From: Steinernema hermaphroditum
Lineage: Eukaryota > Nematoda > Chromadorea > Rhabditida > Steinernematidae
Assembly (NCBI GenBank): GCA_030435675.1
Contig: CM059625.1
Span: forward strand, 13,826,001-13,890,000
Direction: 5' to 3'
DNA: 64,000 nucleotides
Shown: positions 47,201-57,617 of the stretch, in pieces
Position numbering within the stretch: position 1 is the stretch's first letter
How the letters are laid out: the number at the start of each line of letters is the position of its first letter
Program-made: the position numbers and the translations under genes
The notes under the pieces: generated by a model
Databases searched by the model: none
The model's input: only the letters and a program-made list of their open reading frames with translations
Told to the model about the DNA's origin: nothing

Positions 47201-49563
47201 GGTAACGAAGACACACTCTGAACTACAGAGTAGGGTTGGCATTTGAGTCAAAAAACGCCGAGTCATCGAGTCGAGACGAGTTGGAAAAGGCGACTCGAAC
47301 TCGACTGGACTCAACGTGCCTCGGCTGGACTACTGTATAAACACTCATAACTAAACATTAGTTGACGTTTAGGTCGAGATGTTAGTCACTTTAAAGTTGA
47401 CCATAGTTATGTGTTCGTTTCTGTATCAGCGTTTACCTGCTCTCCATGTGGCATGGAATCCGCGAGCCTGAATCATGGAATCCGATCGGAACCGAATGCT
47501 CATCATGTTCGTGCTAGAGGTGAACGTCAGTTTTTCGCCGGTTCTTGTGCCAGAAAGGGTGGCCAACACAACCGTTGAGTTCTCCGAGGGTCCTCCATCG
47601 ACCACTTGCACTAAATCTTGATCTTTCTCCGTTTCAAAGTAGTCAAAGGTGAGCTGAATGCGCGAGTTGATCGGACTCTCGATCACCCATCGGCAATTTG
47701 AGTTCAGTCTGTAGCTGGAGGGATAGTTGGGCGAATGAATTTGTCCCGACTCTCCCTTTTCGAACTTCATGCACGACATGTCTTCTCGTGACACTGCAAA
47801 TAGGGTCACCATCGTGTGTTATTACACGTGGATTAAAGAGCATTCCTCGAACCTGGACAATTTTGTTCGTCGCTGAAGTCACCGCAGTCATTAACGCCAT
47901 TGCACTGGTCCTTCGATGGAACGCACGCACCGTTATGGCAGAAGAAGGAGCCTATAAATGGACATGTTCACTTTGCGATCAATTCGTTTCTTGCATCGTA
48001 CAATTAAGAAGTTTTATGGTATTTTAAGCTTTTGCACTCGTCTGTGTCAATATTGATTTCATGGCTCATCTGTTAGATAATTGCAGTCATGTGGAATGTA
48101 CTGTACAGACCCGAAAATATTATGACATCGCCGTTATGTCTCTATCGCAGATTTATAAGATCCCTACGATCTTATCTTGTCGCATGGGATGCGCGCAATT
48201 ACAGTACTCTCCCATATAATCCCCACGTACTACGTTTCTGACACATTTCTCTCAGCACGCTGTAACACTATTTGCCAATGAGTGTTTTGTTTTTCCCTGG
48301 TTGCAAACGGCGTTTTGAGACCGGCGGGCGGGTTCGTTAAACAAGCGCTTTACCGGCTGGCAGCGGCAATGAACAAGAGCAGGTCAAGGCCGCTCGGCTG
48401 ATAACATGGTGGGTGTGGGTCGACGACCGCCGGTATGCTTCTGTGTTAACGAATCGGTTTCTTACCTTTCACACACGCGGGAAGTTCACAAACGAATGGA
48501 AGGAGGATGTTGCAAACGCTCAGTTTCCATGAAGGTGACGCGTGGGGATTGATGGATACCTGGAATCGGGGTTGTCAGAGATTGATGACGTGAAGAAGAC
48601 GAGTCAAAATAAAAAACACAAACGTAGCACAGTCGGAAAAATTCTTCCAAATTAAAGTGGGTCAAAGTCTAAGTGTGACGGTTAAAGCAAAAAAAATCGC
48701 TCTTTTTGAAAATTCCAATCTAACAGAAAGGAACAAACGTAACGGAATATACCAAAATATAGACATGTAGCAGATATAGTGGTCATCGTACTATTTGTCA
48801 CTTCATGATTAGGATGCCCGCAGAGAATGAAAAGGAAGTTGGGCTGAACAGCACTTGTTTGTTTCAAAAAATATACTTATGTAACAGATTTAGACCCCTT
48901 GGTGACAGACACGTGAGGTACGATAGTCATGTTGTTTTTTCCAAACGTACCTTAGTACAGCTTCCAGCAGAATGATCAGGGTTTCCCTTCGCCCAGAATC
49001 CCGTGTACCTAGACACGATAGACCCGTCGGACCACATGAACATGTCATCGGCATCGTCTCGGTGATTGCTGACGAGGCCTGTAATCATGTGTCATCCATC
49101 TGGACGTTCGAAAATAACTCTTCATACCAATCCAGTAGTCACTTCTCGGCACCTGACTGATCTGCGGCTTTGTGAGCATGCGACCGATGTAGTCATTTTC
49201 CTTGTTGGATTCCACTCGTGCCAGTTGACTACCGTATCTGCATTGAAGTGACACATTGTATTACCCTCAAATTCTGCCCAATTATTCTACCTGGCACAGA
49301 ATGCGAGCGCCTGAGGCCACGACCTTTCGATCTGATAGACCTTGAGGCACTTCGTCGAGCTACGTTCCCAGCCATCTGGACAAGCGAGATCAATATCGCT
49401 TAGACGGAATTCGGCATTTGAAGATAGTGCCTGGTCATCTGTCCCATTGAGCAAATCTGAGTTCTAAAATTTGGGCACAGAGAGTTTAATTTTGCAAACA
49501 GGAAGTACAGTATACCTGTTGACAAATAGCACTCGATATTAATAGGATTAATAGCCAAATCAT
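35256..49563 (-). CDS. Giant multidomain type I membrane protein, Uninflatable-like
   Basis: Starts with a signal peptide ([16 protein letters not shown] at 49563). In order on the minus strand: C-type lectin domain ([17 protein letters not shown] to LLPFVCEL, 49410-48480), LDL-receptor class A (47960-47853), CUB 1 (47797-47437), CUB 2 and 3 (47063-46371), sushi repeats (46325-44816), sushi plus calcium-binding EGF (44765-44478), discoidin/F5-8C (44430-43910), EGF and sushi block (43870-42720), second discoidin (42700-42270), HYR (42220-41720), sushi and a unique region (41660-40970), ephrin-receptor-like Cys repeats (40930-40380), about ten EGF domains (40375-38590), LamG/pentraxin-like domain (38560-37960), HYR and sushi (37800-37350), more ephrin-receptor-like repeats (36880-36110), two EGF, a TM segment ([20 protein letters not shown]) and a ~110 residue tail ending QNADNQDDL. 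This order matches Drosophila Uninflatable, an apical epithelial protein that modulates Notch. Tail has several Tyr ([10 protein letters not shown]). Multidomain nature is certain; orthology is inferred. Confidence 0.88.
45073..45903. mobile_element. MULE-like transposon with long inverted repeats, non-autonomous
   Basis: 831 bp element inside an intron of the Uninflatable-like gene. Its ends are inverted copies of about 215 bases (45073-45287 and 45689-45903), beginning ACAAGAAACAAACGACAGC on the left; they differ at few positions. A 9 bp duplication flanks it, TTAAATATT (45064-45072) and TTAAATGTT (45904-45912), with one mismatch. Long inverted repeats and a 9 bp duplication are the marks of Mutator-like elements. 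The 400 bp core contains no transposase; an 79-codon frame at 45499-45738 has no firm match. The insertion begins only three bases into the intron, right after the donor GTA. Confidence 0.75.
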
Positions 49564-51994
49564 TGTGTTGAGTGTGCGCGGCGAGCGTCTGGCGTAACGC
49601 TTCAGCCGTAGCACTTAGCCTGAAGAGAAGAATAAATGATGAGGTTCGAATGTTTGCAACAACATAAGCGCGAACAACATGACTGGCTGATTTTCAAACG
49701 CTCCACTACAAGCAATAACGGAAGATGAGATCGTTACGACTTTCGGTTTCGCACTGACCTCGTTTACCGGGGGCAATCGCCGAAGATTTGACCTTTCCCC
49801 AAGTCAAAATAACCTTCGGTGGGCGCGCGCGCCGATCATCGCCAGGTGAAAGAAACGCGAGTTAATAGACATACCGCAATCGCCAACTTCGGCATAATGA
49901 GTACAGTACGAATGGATTGAGTGGACAAATAGGGCCAATTAGTCACTTTTCGCGACATTATGCAAAAATAACGATGAGCGATCATCTTGTTACGAGGTGT
50001 TTATGGTCTCGCCAGTTTTTGGGGAGACGAAAGGCTTACTGTTTGAAGATCCTTTTAATTGGTACATCGGAGATAAAAGTCTTTTCCGGAGATGTGAATG
50101 GTGATAGATGAGAATCCGGAACACGAAACAGTGCAGCCCGAAGACCATTCGGATCTTAATTAGTCATCACCATTTTTGTCCGTATAAGGACTAGGACAAT
50201 TCAATTGATTTGCGTGTTTAGATTTTGCCAAAAAGTGTAAAAGATCGTGTTTTTACATTCAACTGGGAGTAGAATATGAATAGAAGATCACGTCAAGTTC
50301 CTTTCATTTCTCTTTGGCAGCGATGTTTCAAACTAGGGAAGGTCAAAATATCCACGATAAATCCACATGTATGTACCATTAGTAGCCTTTTGCCAATGAT
50401 GACCACTTCATAACTAAATGAACTCGATCAATACATAGTTTTGGCACTTACCTGGGTATGAATATATAAGTAAGACGGAAATCTATATATACACAAAACA
50501 CAAATAAAACACAAATATATATGAAATCGTTGCAAAATGCAGTCTTTTTCAATTAAAACAAAACGCATAGAAGTGACCCAATTGTCACTCAACAACACTT
50601 TAGTAAAAGTGGCCGTATCGAATACTCCTCGCGAACAAATTCGTCACTCGAGAATAAAAAAAAATTCCACGGCCTATTGTAGTCAAATTAGCGTTCGGCA
50701 ACGATGAACTCGCGCGCAGATAGATAGTGACAACGCGCAGCATCTCAGCATCTGGCCAAGGAACGTGCGTGCTGGACAAACAGTCAAACGGCTAAGAGGA
50801 AGTGTCGGTACAGAAGTGGAGGCTATTCGGACCAAGGCCTCCACTGTTTATTCTCTTGGCCCTCAAAGTCGCTGACCATACCAGATCGGACGGAGTGCGC
50901 GAGGCTGCTGCCACACTTAGCTGAGGTGAGTCGCGTCGCGCGCACAGATGATCGACAGTGTCTTCTCAATTCTCATTATGTGATTTGGTTTGTTTTTTCG
51001 TTCGCTTCCTATTTGCTTGGCGGCTGATGAGTGAAGTAGGCGATTGACATCTCTTGTCGCCCCAGTTTTTGAGCCGAGTCTGATCTTGTCCATCCTCTTC
51101 TGGTTAATGTGGTTCACTTAGGACGGCTACAGTTCCCAGGGCCTATGATAGGTGAAATATTTAAGTTGAGCATGTTCCTAGAGAAGGTCACTTAGCACAT
51201 AATAGCTATTATTCGGCATGTTCGAAAGTACAAAAATGAGCGCTAACATTTTCTGCAATACAATGGAAGGATACCGGTAATATTCTTAATTGCTGCAATC
51301 CAGATCAAGGTTAACTCTCGCAACAACCACGCGAAACACGCTCGGAAAGTGAAATGAAAACTTCTGGAACACCATATCAATCAGGCGAAGGCTGTACGCG
51401 ACCTACATCGCAAACCATGTAACTGTATTACTGGATATCCCGCAATATCCTTTTGATAATTTCAAGAACGAATATGCATCGTTCCCAGAATTTCATGCTG
51501 AGTCTGAAGTTACTATGTATCGCGAAGACTCAGATGGATTGACGTCACTGTATTCGGAACGATGAAGTCGACCAATTAGTACATTCACGCGCACACAAGA
51601 AAACAGAAGGCATGAAGAAGAGTAAGTTCCAGAACATGCTGTTGCAACAGGATTTATGTGTCTATATACGTATATCTCGGACTGGAAATACCGACGATAT
51701 TTTTGCAGCTGTTCGTTGTGGTAAATCAAACTCCATTTAACTCATCGCACTATTAGCTGCTACGTGCATTTCTTCCACACTTACTCTTGATTGTGTCTAT
51801 CAGAAAACCCTGACTTTTCTTTAGCCTTAGTCTTATAGTTTCGCTTTTCTCCATGGTCAGTTCTCCTCACATTTCATTCAGCTGTTGTCTTTAGCCTACA
51901 TACTGTTTTCCATTCTCGTCGTATTATTCTCATCTCGTCGTAACAACAATGTAACCAACTAGTAAGAGACTATGTTCTGACGCGCAACAACGTC
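49564..51994. other. Upstream region of the Uninflatable-like gene, nothing coding recognised
   Basis: Includes the likely promoter of the large gene (start 49563) and the 3' flank of timm-17. A perfect CRE octamer TGACGTCA is at 51540-51547. A GGAGGC/GCCTCC hairpin (stem about 9 bp, loop 13) lies at 50816-50850. An A/T-rich tract with TATATA repeats lies at 50460-50525. No gene seen. Confidence 0.4.
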
Positions 51995-52587
51995 CTACAA
52001 AGAAAGCGTCGGGAGACCGAATGGAGATGAATCTTTGTTGTGTCCGACATCCTCGACCTGCGAAGGCTTCGACGGCAAATTTCTCGGATCTTCCAGCTCA
52101 TGCTGACCCATCTGTTGGTCGTATGCTTGATCACTGACGAGTCGACCCATCATCATGCTAACACCTTCAATCATTCCGAGGATGACACCTCCGAGAACTG
52201 CAGACGCTGCCATAACTTTGGGTCCGGAGCGCACTGCCAGCAGACCTCCTGTCAAAGTTCCAGAAACAATCGAGTTCAAGGGGTCTTCCTAAAATTATCG
52301 ATGATGACGTGAATGGCTATTATAAATGGTCCAACCTTCTTTCTGATGGCAATCATGCAGCAGTCAATCGTGCTAAACATGCCTCCCCATGCGGCAAACT
52401 GCACACCAGTCATGGGAGCGCGCATTCGAACTTCTCGTAAGGCTCCGATCAGTTTCTGTCCCTTAGCGGAGTTGCGGTATCCGATGAACGACTGGAAGAT
52501 CGAACCACCAATGAGACCCATTGTGAATGCGCTTCCAACATCCTCACCAATACGATAAGGACAGGGCTCTCTGGTGTACTCTTCCAT
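51995..52587 (-). CDS. timm-17: Mitochondrial import inner membrane translocase subunit TIM17
   Basis: Core subunit of the TIM23 presequence translocase. Exon 1 is 52336-52587 and exon 2 is 51995-52288, with a 47 bp intron; the protein is 181 residues. The sequence MEEYTREPCPYRIGEDVGSA, then FTMGLIGGSIFQSF, RMRAPMTGVQFAAWGGMFST, IDCCMIAIRKK/EDPLNSIVSG and SGPKVMAASAVLGGVILGM is diagnostic of TIM17, with the conserved N-terminal acidic/Arg residues and four membrane segments of the Tim17/22/23 fold with their glycine pattern. The C-terminal 45 residues are hydrophilic and variable. A GCGTTTCAG acceptor lies nine bases before the ATG. C. elegans has more than one timm-17 paralog, so the exact one is open. 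Confidence 0.95.
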
Positions 52588-54537
52588 GTCTGAAGTCTGA
52601 AACGCTTCTTAGTCATCATCCGATCTTTCCCGACGCGAACTGTAACTAACGAGGGACGGCAGTTCGTGGAACGATGGCAACCTTAGCGACAAGGTTACGC
52701 AAATTACAAATCAGAGTACAAACAGTGTTAAGTTATAGGGTGTCCGGTGGTATCAGTAAACACTTAAGAAGATACCCTTAGATAGACTGAATCTTGAGCA
52801 GGGGGCACAATGAACAGAGCATGATATTCATGAACAAGCATTCGAGAACATTCTTTATCAGTGGTCCCTATACTGTATCTTTCAATGGTTTGATACACTT
52901 CATGTCGCGTATCAATTGGTAAGTTTCTCAAAGTAACTAATCTTCGCTAGAAAACAACAAAAAAAGCAGTATGGTAACAAAATGAGGCGATCTCGTTACG
53001 TAGCGAACCAGCTTCACTCCGACTGGCGCGAAGACAAGTGCAAAGAGGCAATCCTATGACGATCGTCGACGAGAAGATACATGCTCATCGTGGCGGGAGC
53101 CACACACCTTTTACCGCAAAGTTTTTTCGGGTCTGTTCCAAGGGCTGTTTAGATTACAGCACACACATCTTGGGCGGTAGCGTGTTTTCCTCTCAGGCCG
53201 TTTGCAGCCTGGCGCTATTTTATGATTTTGTACTCTTGGAAGAAATAAACAACTGTGAGATCTTGGAATTTTGCTATTCCAAAGGACACCGATCTGTCTT
53301 CTCATAGAATTGAATAACAACACAAATGAGTGTAGGGGGGTGTTCTAGTGGTGATGCCATATTAAATGCTGAAAATAGCATGTAGTAAACAAGAAGTGCT
53401 GATGTTCTTCGCTGCAGGGTGCCTTCCTGAAGCGCATTATGTTACCCTGCAACGTGCAAACGTTCTAGCTTCTGTCGGCTGTCGGCTGTCAACAGTAACA
53501 AAACAGAACTTTCCCAATAATAAATATGTACACTTATCCAACGATATCCGTGATTGAAAACGTTGTACGTCGGTCCTATGTGGTTTATGTCAAAATGCGA
53601 GGTACTGCGTGCTGCAGAGTTCCCAAATGTCATGGCCCATCCTCGTACTTTTGGAACATCCACACAGCGTGCGAACGAATCGGTTTTCTCGCTTACGATG
53701 GATGGCATCTGACACACATCCTATTGAATCATCTTGACGATAATAGCACTGCTTCCATAATTTATACATTTTCGGCGTCGTGCATTAATTCCTTCCTTAT
53801 CATAACGCACCGTACGCTTCTTGACAGTTTTTTTCGAATCGCACGCAGCGTGCAGTGTACACAGTTCCTCTCCAGACGTCAAACACTCGTAAAATATGAC
53901 ACTGCGACGTGCAACATTACGACCCTGGCAACTCTCTATCACTATCGCAAATTCGAATAACCAGGAATGCATGAACAACCTGAAATCAAACTCAGCTTGA
54001 TTGACGTTGGTTTATATTAGTCCTCATAAGATCCTCTACCTTTTTGCGATAGCGGTGTTAATTTATGGTGCATTGTTGAAATAACACTTAAGCAGGTCTC
54101 TTGTAAAAGTGTAATTTCGCCAAAACGGCGATTGTTTATGTAGAGATACTTGCCTTTTTACTCCTGTTACTGGGTGTCGCCCCGTTTTGCAGAAACAGTT
54201 CTTTGGCGCTAACAGCTGTGTAACATATCCAAACACGTCATGTGTAAGAACGAATGTCTTGTGCACTTTGACGCAGAGTTCACCACGTGGTTGCTTGATC
54301 AGTTGATCATTCGAAGTTCTATCGCCCACTGCTAAATTAATACTCTCACCCATCTGATCGCATGTCTACACTTTTCATTGTCTAGCGAAAATAACAGACA
54401 GCACCTGTTTGAAATCTGCGAAAACACCACGTGGATCTCAAAAAAAAGAGTTCAATGAAGACTGAGGGATGGAGAGGGAGAGCACATGACAGGAAGAGTG
54501 AATCTATATAATTTATATGAACTACATACATATAAAT
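52588..54537. other. Intergenic stretch, nothing firmly recognised
   Basis: Between the timm-17 promoter and the gdh 3' end. Frames at 53526-53960 (plus), 53442-53717 (minus) and 54063-54353 (minus) have no domain content that I recognise; the clustering of Cys and Trp in 53526-53720 might be a decayed transposon or exon. A GCAGGGT/ACCCTGC inverted repeat is at about 53415-53452. No transposon ends were found. Confidence 0.35.
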
Positions 54538-56295
54538 TTACGTGAAAGTGAATCCAGCGGTACGGTAGGTGTGATAGACTTTTTCGATGGCGTTCGCGTA
54601 GGCGGCGGTACGCAGATCGAGTCCGAGATCATACTTGCGCGCAGTGCGGATGATAGCTTCTCCAGAGCGTTGCATGGTGTATTCAAGTCCAGAGTGAACG
54701 ATGTCCTTCTCGCTGGCTCCGGCGATGCGGGCGCGGAAGGCGGCTGAGGGCTCGACGGGGATGTCTTTGTTGAGGGCACGTTCGAGGGATTCTTGGACAG
54801 ATCCGAGGAGGTGGTAGTTGGAGTCCTTCTCGTACTTGAAGGTAAGGCGGCCGAAGCTGACGTGGTTGAGGTTCTTGAGCCACTCGAAGAAGGAAACGGT
54901 CACACCACCGCTGTTAACGAACATATCAGGGATGATAAGGCAATCTCCGCGCTTGAGGAGGATCTTATCGGCGGCGGGGGTGGTGGGTCCGTTGGCGGCT
55001 TCAGCGATGATCTGAATGGACTGGTCATCGACCAATTCTCTCTACCATACTCCTACCTTAGCCTTGATCTTGTTGGCGTTGTCTTTGTGGATGACCTTCT
55101 CACAAGCGGCAGGGACGAGGATGTCGCACTGCTCGTACATGAGCTCGGTGAAGGGCTCGAAAGTCTCGGCTCCGGGGAATCCCTTGATGGTTCCGTTTTC
55201 GAGCTTGTAGTCTTCGAGTTCCTTGGGGTGGATACCCTTGGGGTTGTAGATGGCGCAGTCGTATTCCTGGACTCCGACGCAGATGGCTCCATCACGGTGG
55301 AGGTAGCGCATGGTGTGGAGACCGACGTTTCCGAATCCCTGGATGATGAAGGTCTTTCCGGCGAATCCAGTGCTGAGTCCAATCTTGCTCATGTACTCGG
55401 GATCGTTGATGAACACTTCGAGTCCCTTCCAGACTCCGCGTCCGGTAGCGGAGACACGTCCGTGGATACCTCCGGCGACGATGGGCTTTCCGGTGATGCA
55501 GGCAGCGGCATCTCTGTCTTGGTGTCCAGTGGTCTGGGCATAGGTGTCAGCAATCCATCCCATTTCACGTTCGCCGGTTCCCATGTCAGGGGCAGGGACA
55601 TCGACTCCGGGTCCGAGGAAGCCCTTCTTGGAGAACTCGATAGCGATGCGGCGGGTGATCTTCTCGATTTCGTAGTCAGTGTACTTGCGGGGGTCAATCT
55701 TGACACCACCCTTAGCTCCTCCGAAAGGAACGTCGACGGCGGCGCACTTGTAGGTCATGAGGGCGGACAGAGCTTTGACCTCATCCTCGCACACGTCCAT
55801 GGAGTAGCGAATACCTCCCTTGGTGGGGGTACGGTGCTCGGAGTGCTGGGCTCTCCAGGCCTCGATGATTTCGTATTCTCCGTTCTCACGACGGATGGGG
55901 AAGGTGATGTAGAGGACCTAAAATAGCCTGTAAGCCGAGACGACCTTCAAATGTAGTAACCTTGTTGACGGGCTTGATGGCGCGGAGGATTCCACGAACA
56001 AGGTTCTTCTTGTCGTTTTTGGTCATGGAGTTCGACTTGAGCTCTTCGACCAGCTTAGGCTCAATTACGGTGGATCCCTTGTCGAAGTAGTAGTCGACCA
56101 TCTGTAAAGCGCCATTGGTTACAGTCAGCAATTGCCAAAAAATAAGAATACCTTGAAGAAAGAAGGGTTGACCTGTTCATCCATGGGCTTCTGAGAGTCG
56201 GAGAGCTGATCGTGGGCATCGAGCCCGGCGGTGGAGGAGAAGCATCGGCGGGGTACGGCCGCACGGACCCCAGAGCGAGCCAAAGCTGACAGCAT
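54538..56295 (-). CDS. gdh-1: Glutamate dehydrogenase, mitochondrial
   Basis: Oxidative deamination of glutamate to 2-oxoglutarate with NAD(P), in the mitochondrial matrix. Exons: 56152-56295, 55961-56101, 55057-55917 and 54538-55011, 540 codons including the stop, the normal length. The N-terminus [20 protein letters not shown] is a basic, Ser/Ala-rich mitochondrial targeting peptide. Conserved parts: [38 protein letters not shown] with the substrate-binding Lys, [17 protein letters not shown] with the catalytic Lys, [19 protein letters not shown], the [18 protein letters not shown] dinucleotide fold, [14 protein letters not shown], and [20 protein letters not shown] of the animal type. The last splice is set at ATCATCGC so that [12 protein letters not shown] matches the family. 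Intron acceptor or trans-splice site TTTCAG lies 13 bases before the ATG. Confidence 0.97.
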
Positions 56296-57617
56296 ATTTG
56301 GACCGCCGCTGAAAGAAGAATAAAATTGCGATGGTTGCAAGGATCGTTCATATCTCGACGGCAATGTGGGGAGGGGCTCGAACTGAGTGCACGCAAGAAA
56401 CGAAACTGCCGCCGCACTATCACGTGGAAAGAGAGAGTGGGAAGCCCCTGCGTACACAAGCAGACAGCCCTCCCAACCAGTGTCCGCGGTGCGATAATGC
56501 GTCCGGCATTCGGCTTTTAAACACTTGCAACGCCTCAAAAAGTCAAAAATCATCTTACCACACCACCGCACCGCCGCACCACCTGCGCTACACGAAAGAT
56601 GACGCCGCCGAGAACTGCACGTTATCAACAACGAAAACGGTTGAAACTGTTCCCATTCGGGAGAGAGGAGAGGGCGAAGGCGCGCGCTCCAATGCATATT
56701 ACAAGGCAACTCCGCCGGTGGGGTGAGCGGCGTAATGATTGCATCAGGAGTAAGGGGAACAAAGACCAGCGGGACCAATAATCCTTGGGCGAGAACCAAA
56801 AAAGAATTCACGTATGAAGGACATAAAGTTCTTTGTGACCGTTTCCATAGGCAACGGCGCACCTCAGCTAGGATTGATTACGGTAATGTCGATTGTCGCG
56901 GTGGAACGCAAGCGACCTCCCGCAGACGATTTGCACTCTCCGTGCAACCCTCTCCCTTGAGGATGGCGGAGCGAGTGAATGAAATTCGCGAGTCTCCAGC
57001 ATAACACACATGAGTGGATTTTGCACGCGAACGAGAATATGAGTGAAAGAAAGAAAGACATGTCGACGAGAGCAGACGAGACACGTCTACGGAATGAGCG
57101 ACGCGGCCCTCCACCCCGCTTTAAAGGGCCACAACAGTCGGTGCAGTCCGGAAACGGTATTCACGTGCGCCTGGAAAGCTGAAGGAACCATGTTCGTGGA
57201 AGTCCTCATTTTGTTTCAGGAACAATTTTGTACTTGCATTTGAATTTGTGCGTTGGGATTACTTTTTGTTCGTTGACGTCACGGCCAGTGTTCGATGAGC
57301 GAGCGCACTTGCCATTTGTCGTCTCCTACTCCACGTGGCGGCGACTCCCTGTACCCAGGACGCCCCGATAAAATGGCTTCGTTTACGAGGAAGTGCGACG
57401 ATAAGCGAGCCCGCGGACACGGCGGCGCTATTCGACTGCCTTTCAAGGCGTTCGCGGTGCTTCTATACAGCGAAGCAAGCTACACAACGTCATAGATTTA
57501 TGCAGAGCTATAGAAATTCGAGAGATCATTCGGGACCGGGATTAACTGCATAGGGAATGAATGCTCTTCATTTGGAATGGGTTGTTACTCGCTTCTCTTC
57601 GATGAATTTCCGCGTAT
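56296..57617. other. gdh-1 upstream / carboxypeptidase downstream region
   Basis: No gene seen. It must hold the gdh-1 promoter and the 3' untranslated region of the carboxypeptidase. A perfect CRE octamer TGACGTCA is at 57274-57281, about 1 kb upstream of gdh-1. An abundant purine-rich stretch (56990-57080) has no further structure. Confidence 0.4.

Noticed and set aside
47200..47330. CGACTCG/GAGTCG-rich stretch considered as a tandem repeat or satellite
   Set aside because: Units are irregular and few; it lies in an intron between CUB 1 and CUB 2 and looks like low-complexity drift.
50816..50850. Hairpin (GGAGGC / GCCTCC) considered as microRNA precursor
   Set aside because: Only about 9 paired bases, far short of a miRNA precursor stem, and no known miRNA seed recognised.
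53526..53960. 144-residue plus-strand frame considered as a transposase or reverse transcriptase piece
   Set aside because: No catalytic motif, no inverted repeats or target duplications around it.
54793..55926. 377-residue plus-strand open frame across gdh-1
   Set aside because: Antisense shadow of the highly conserved glutamate dehydrogenase exon 3 and 4; composition (Ser/Asp/Val/Gly) mirrors the reverse codons, no domain.
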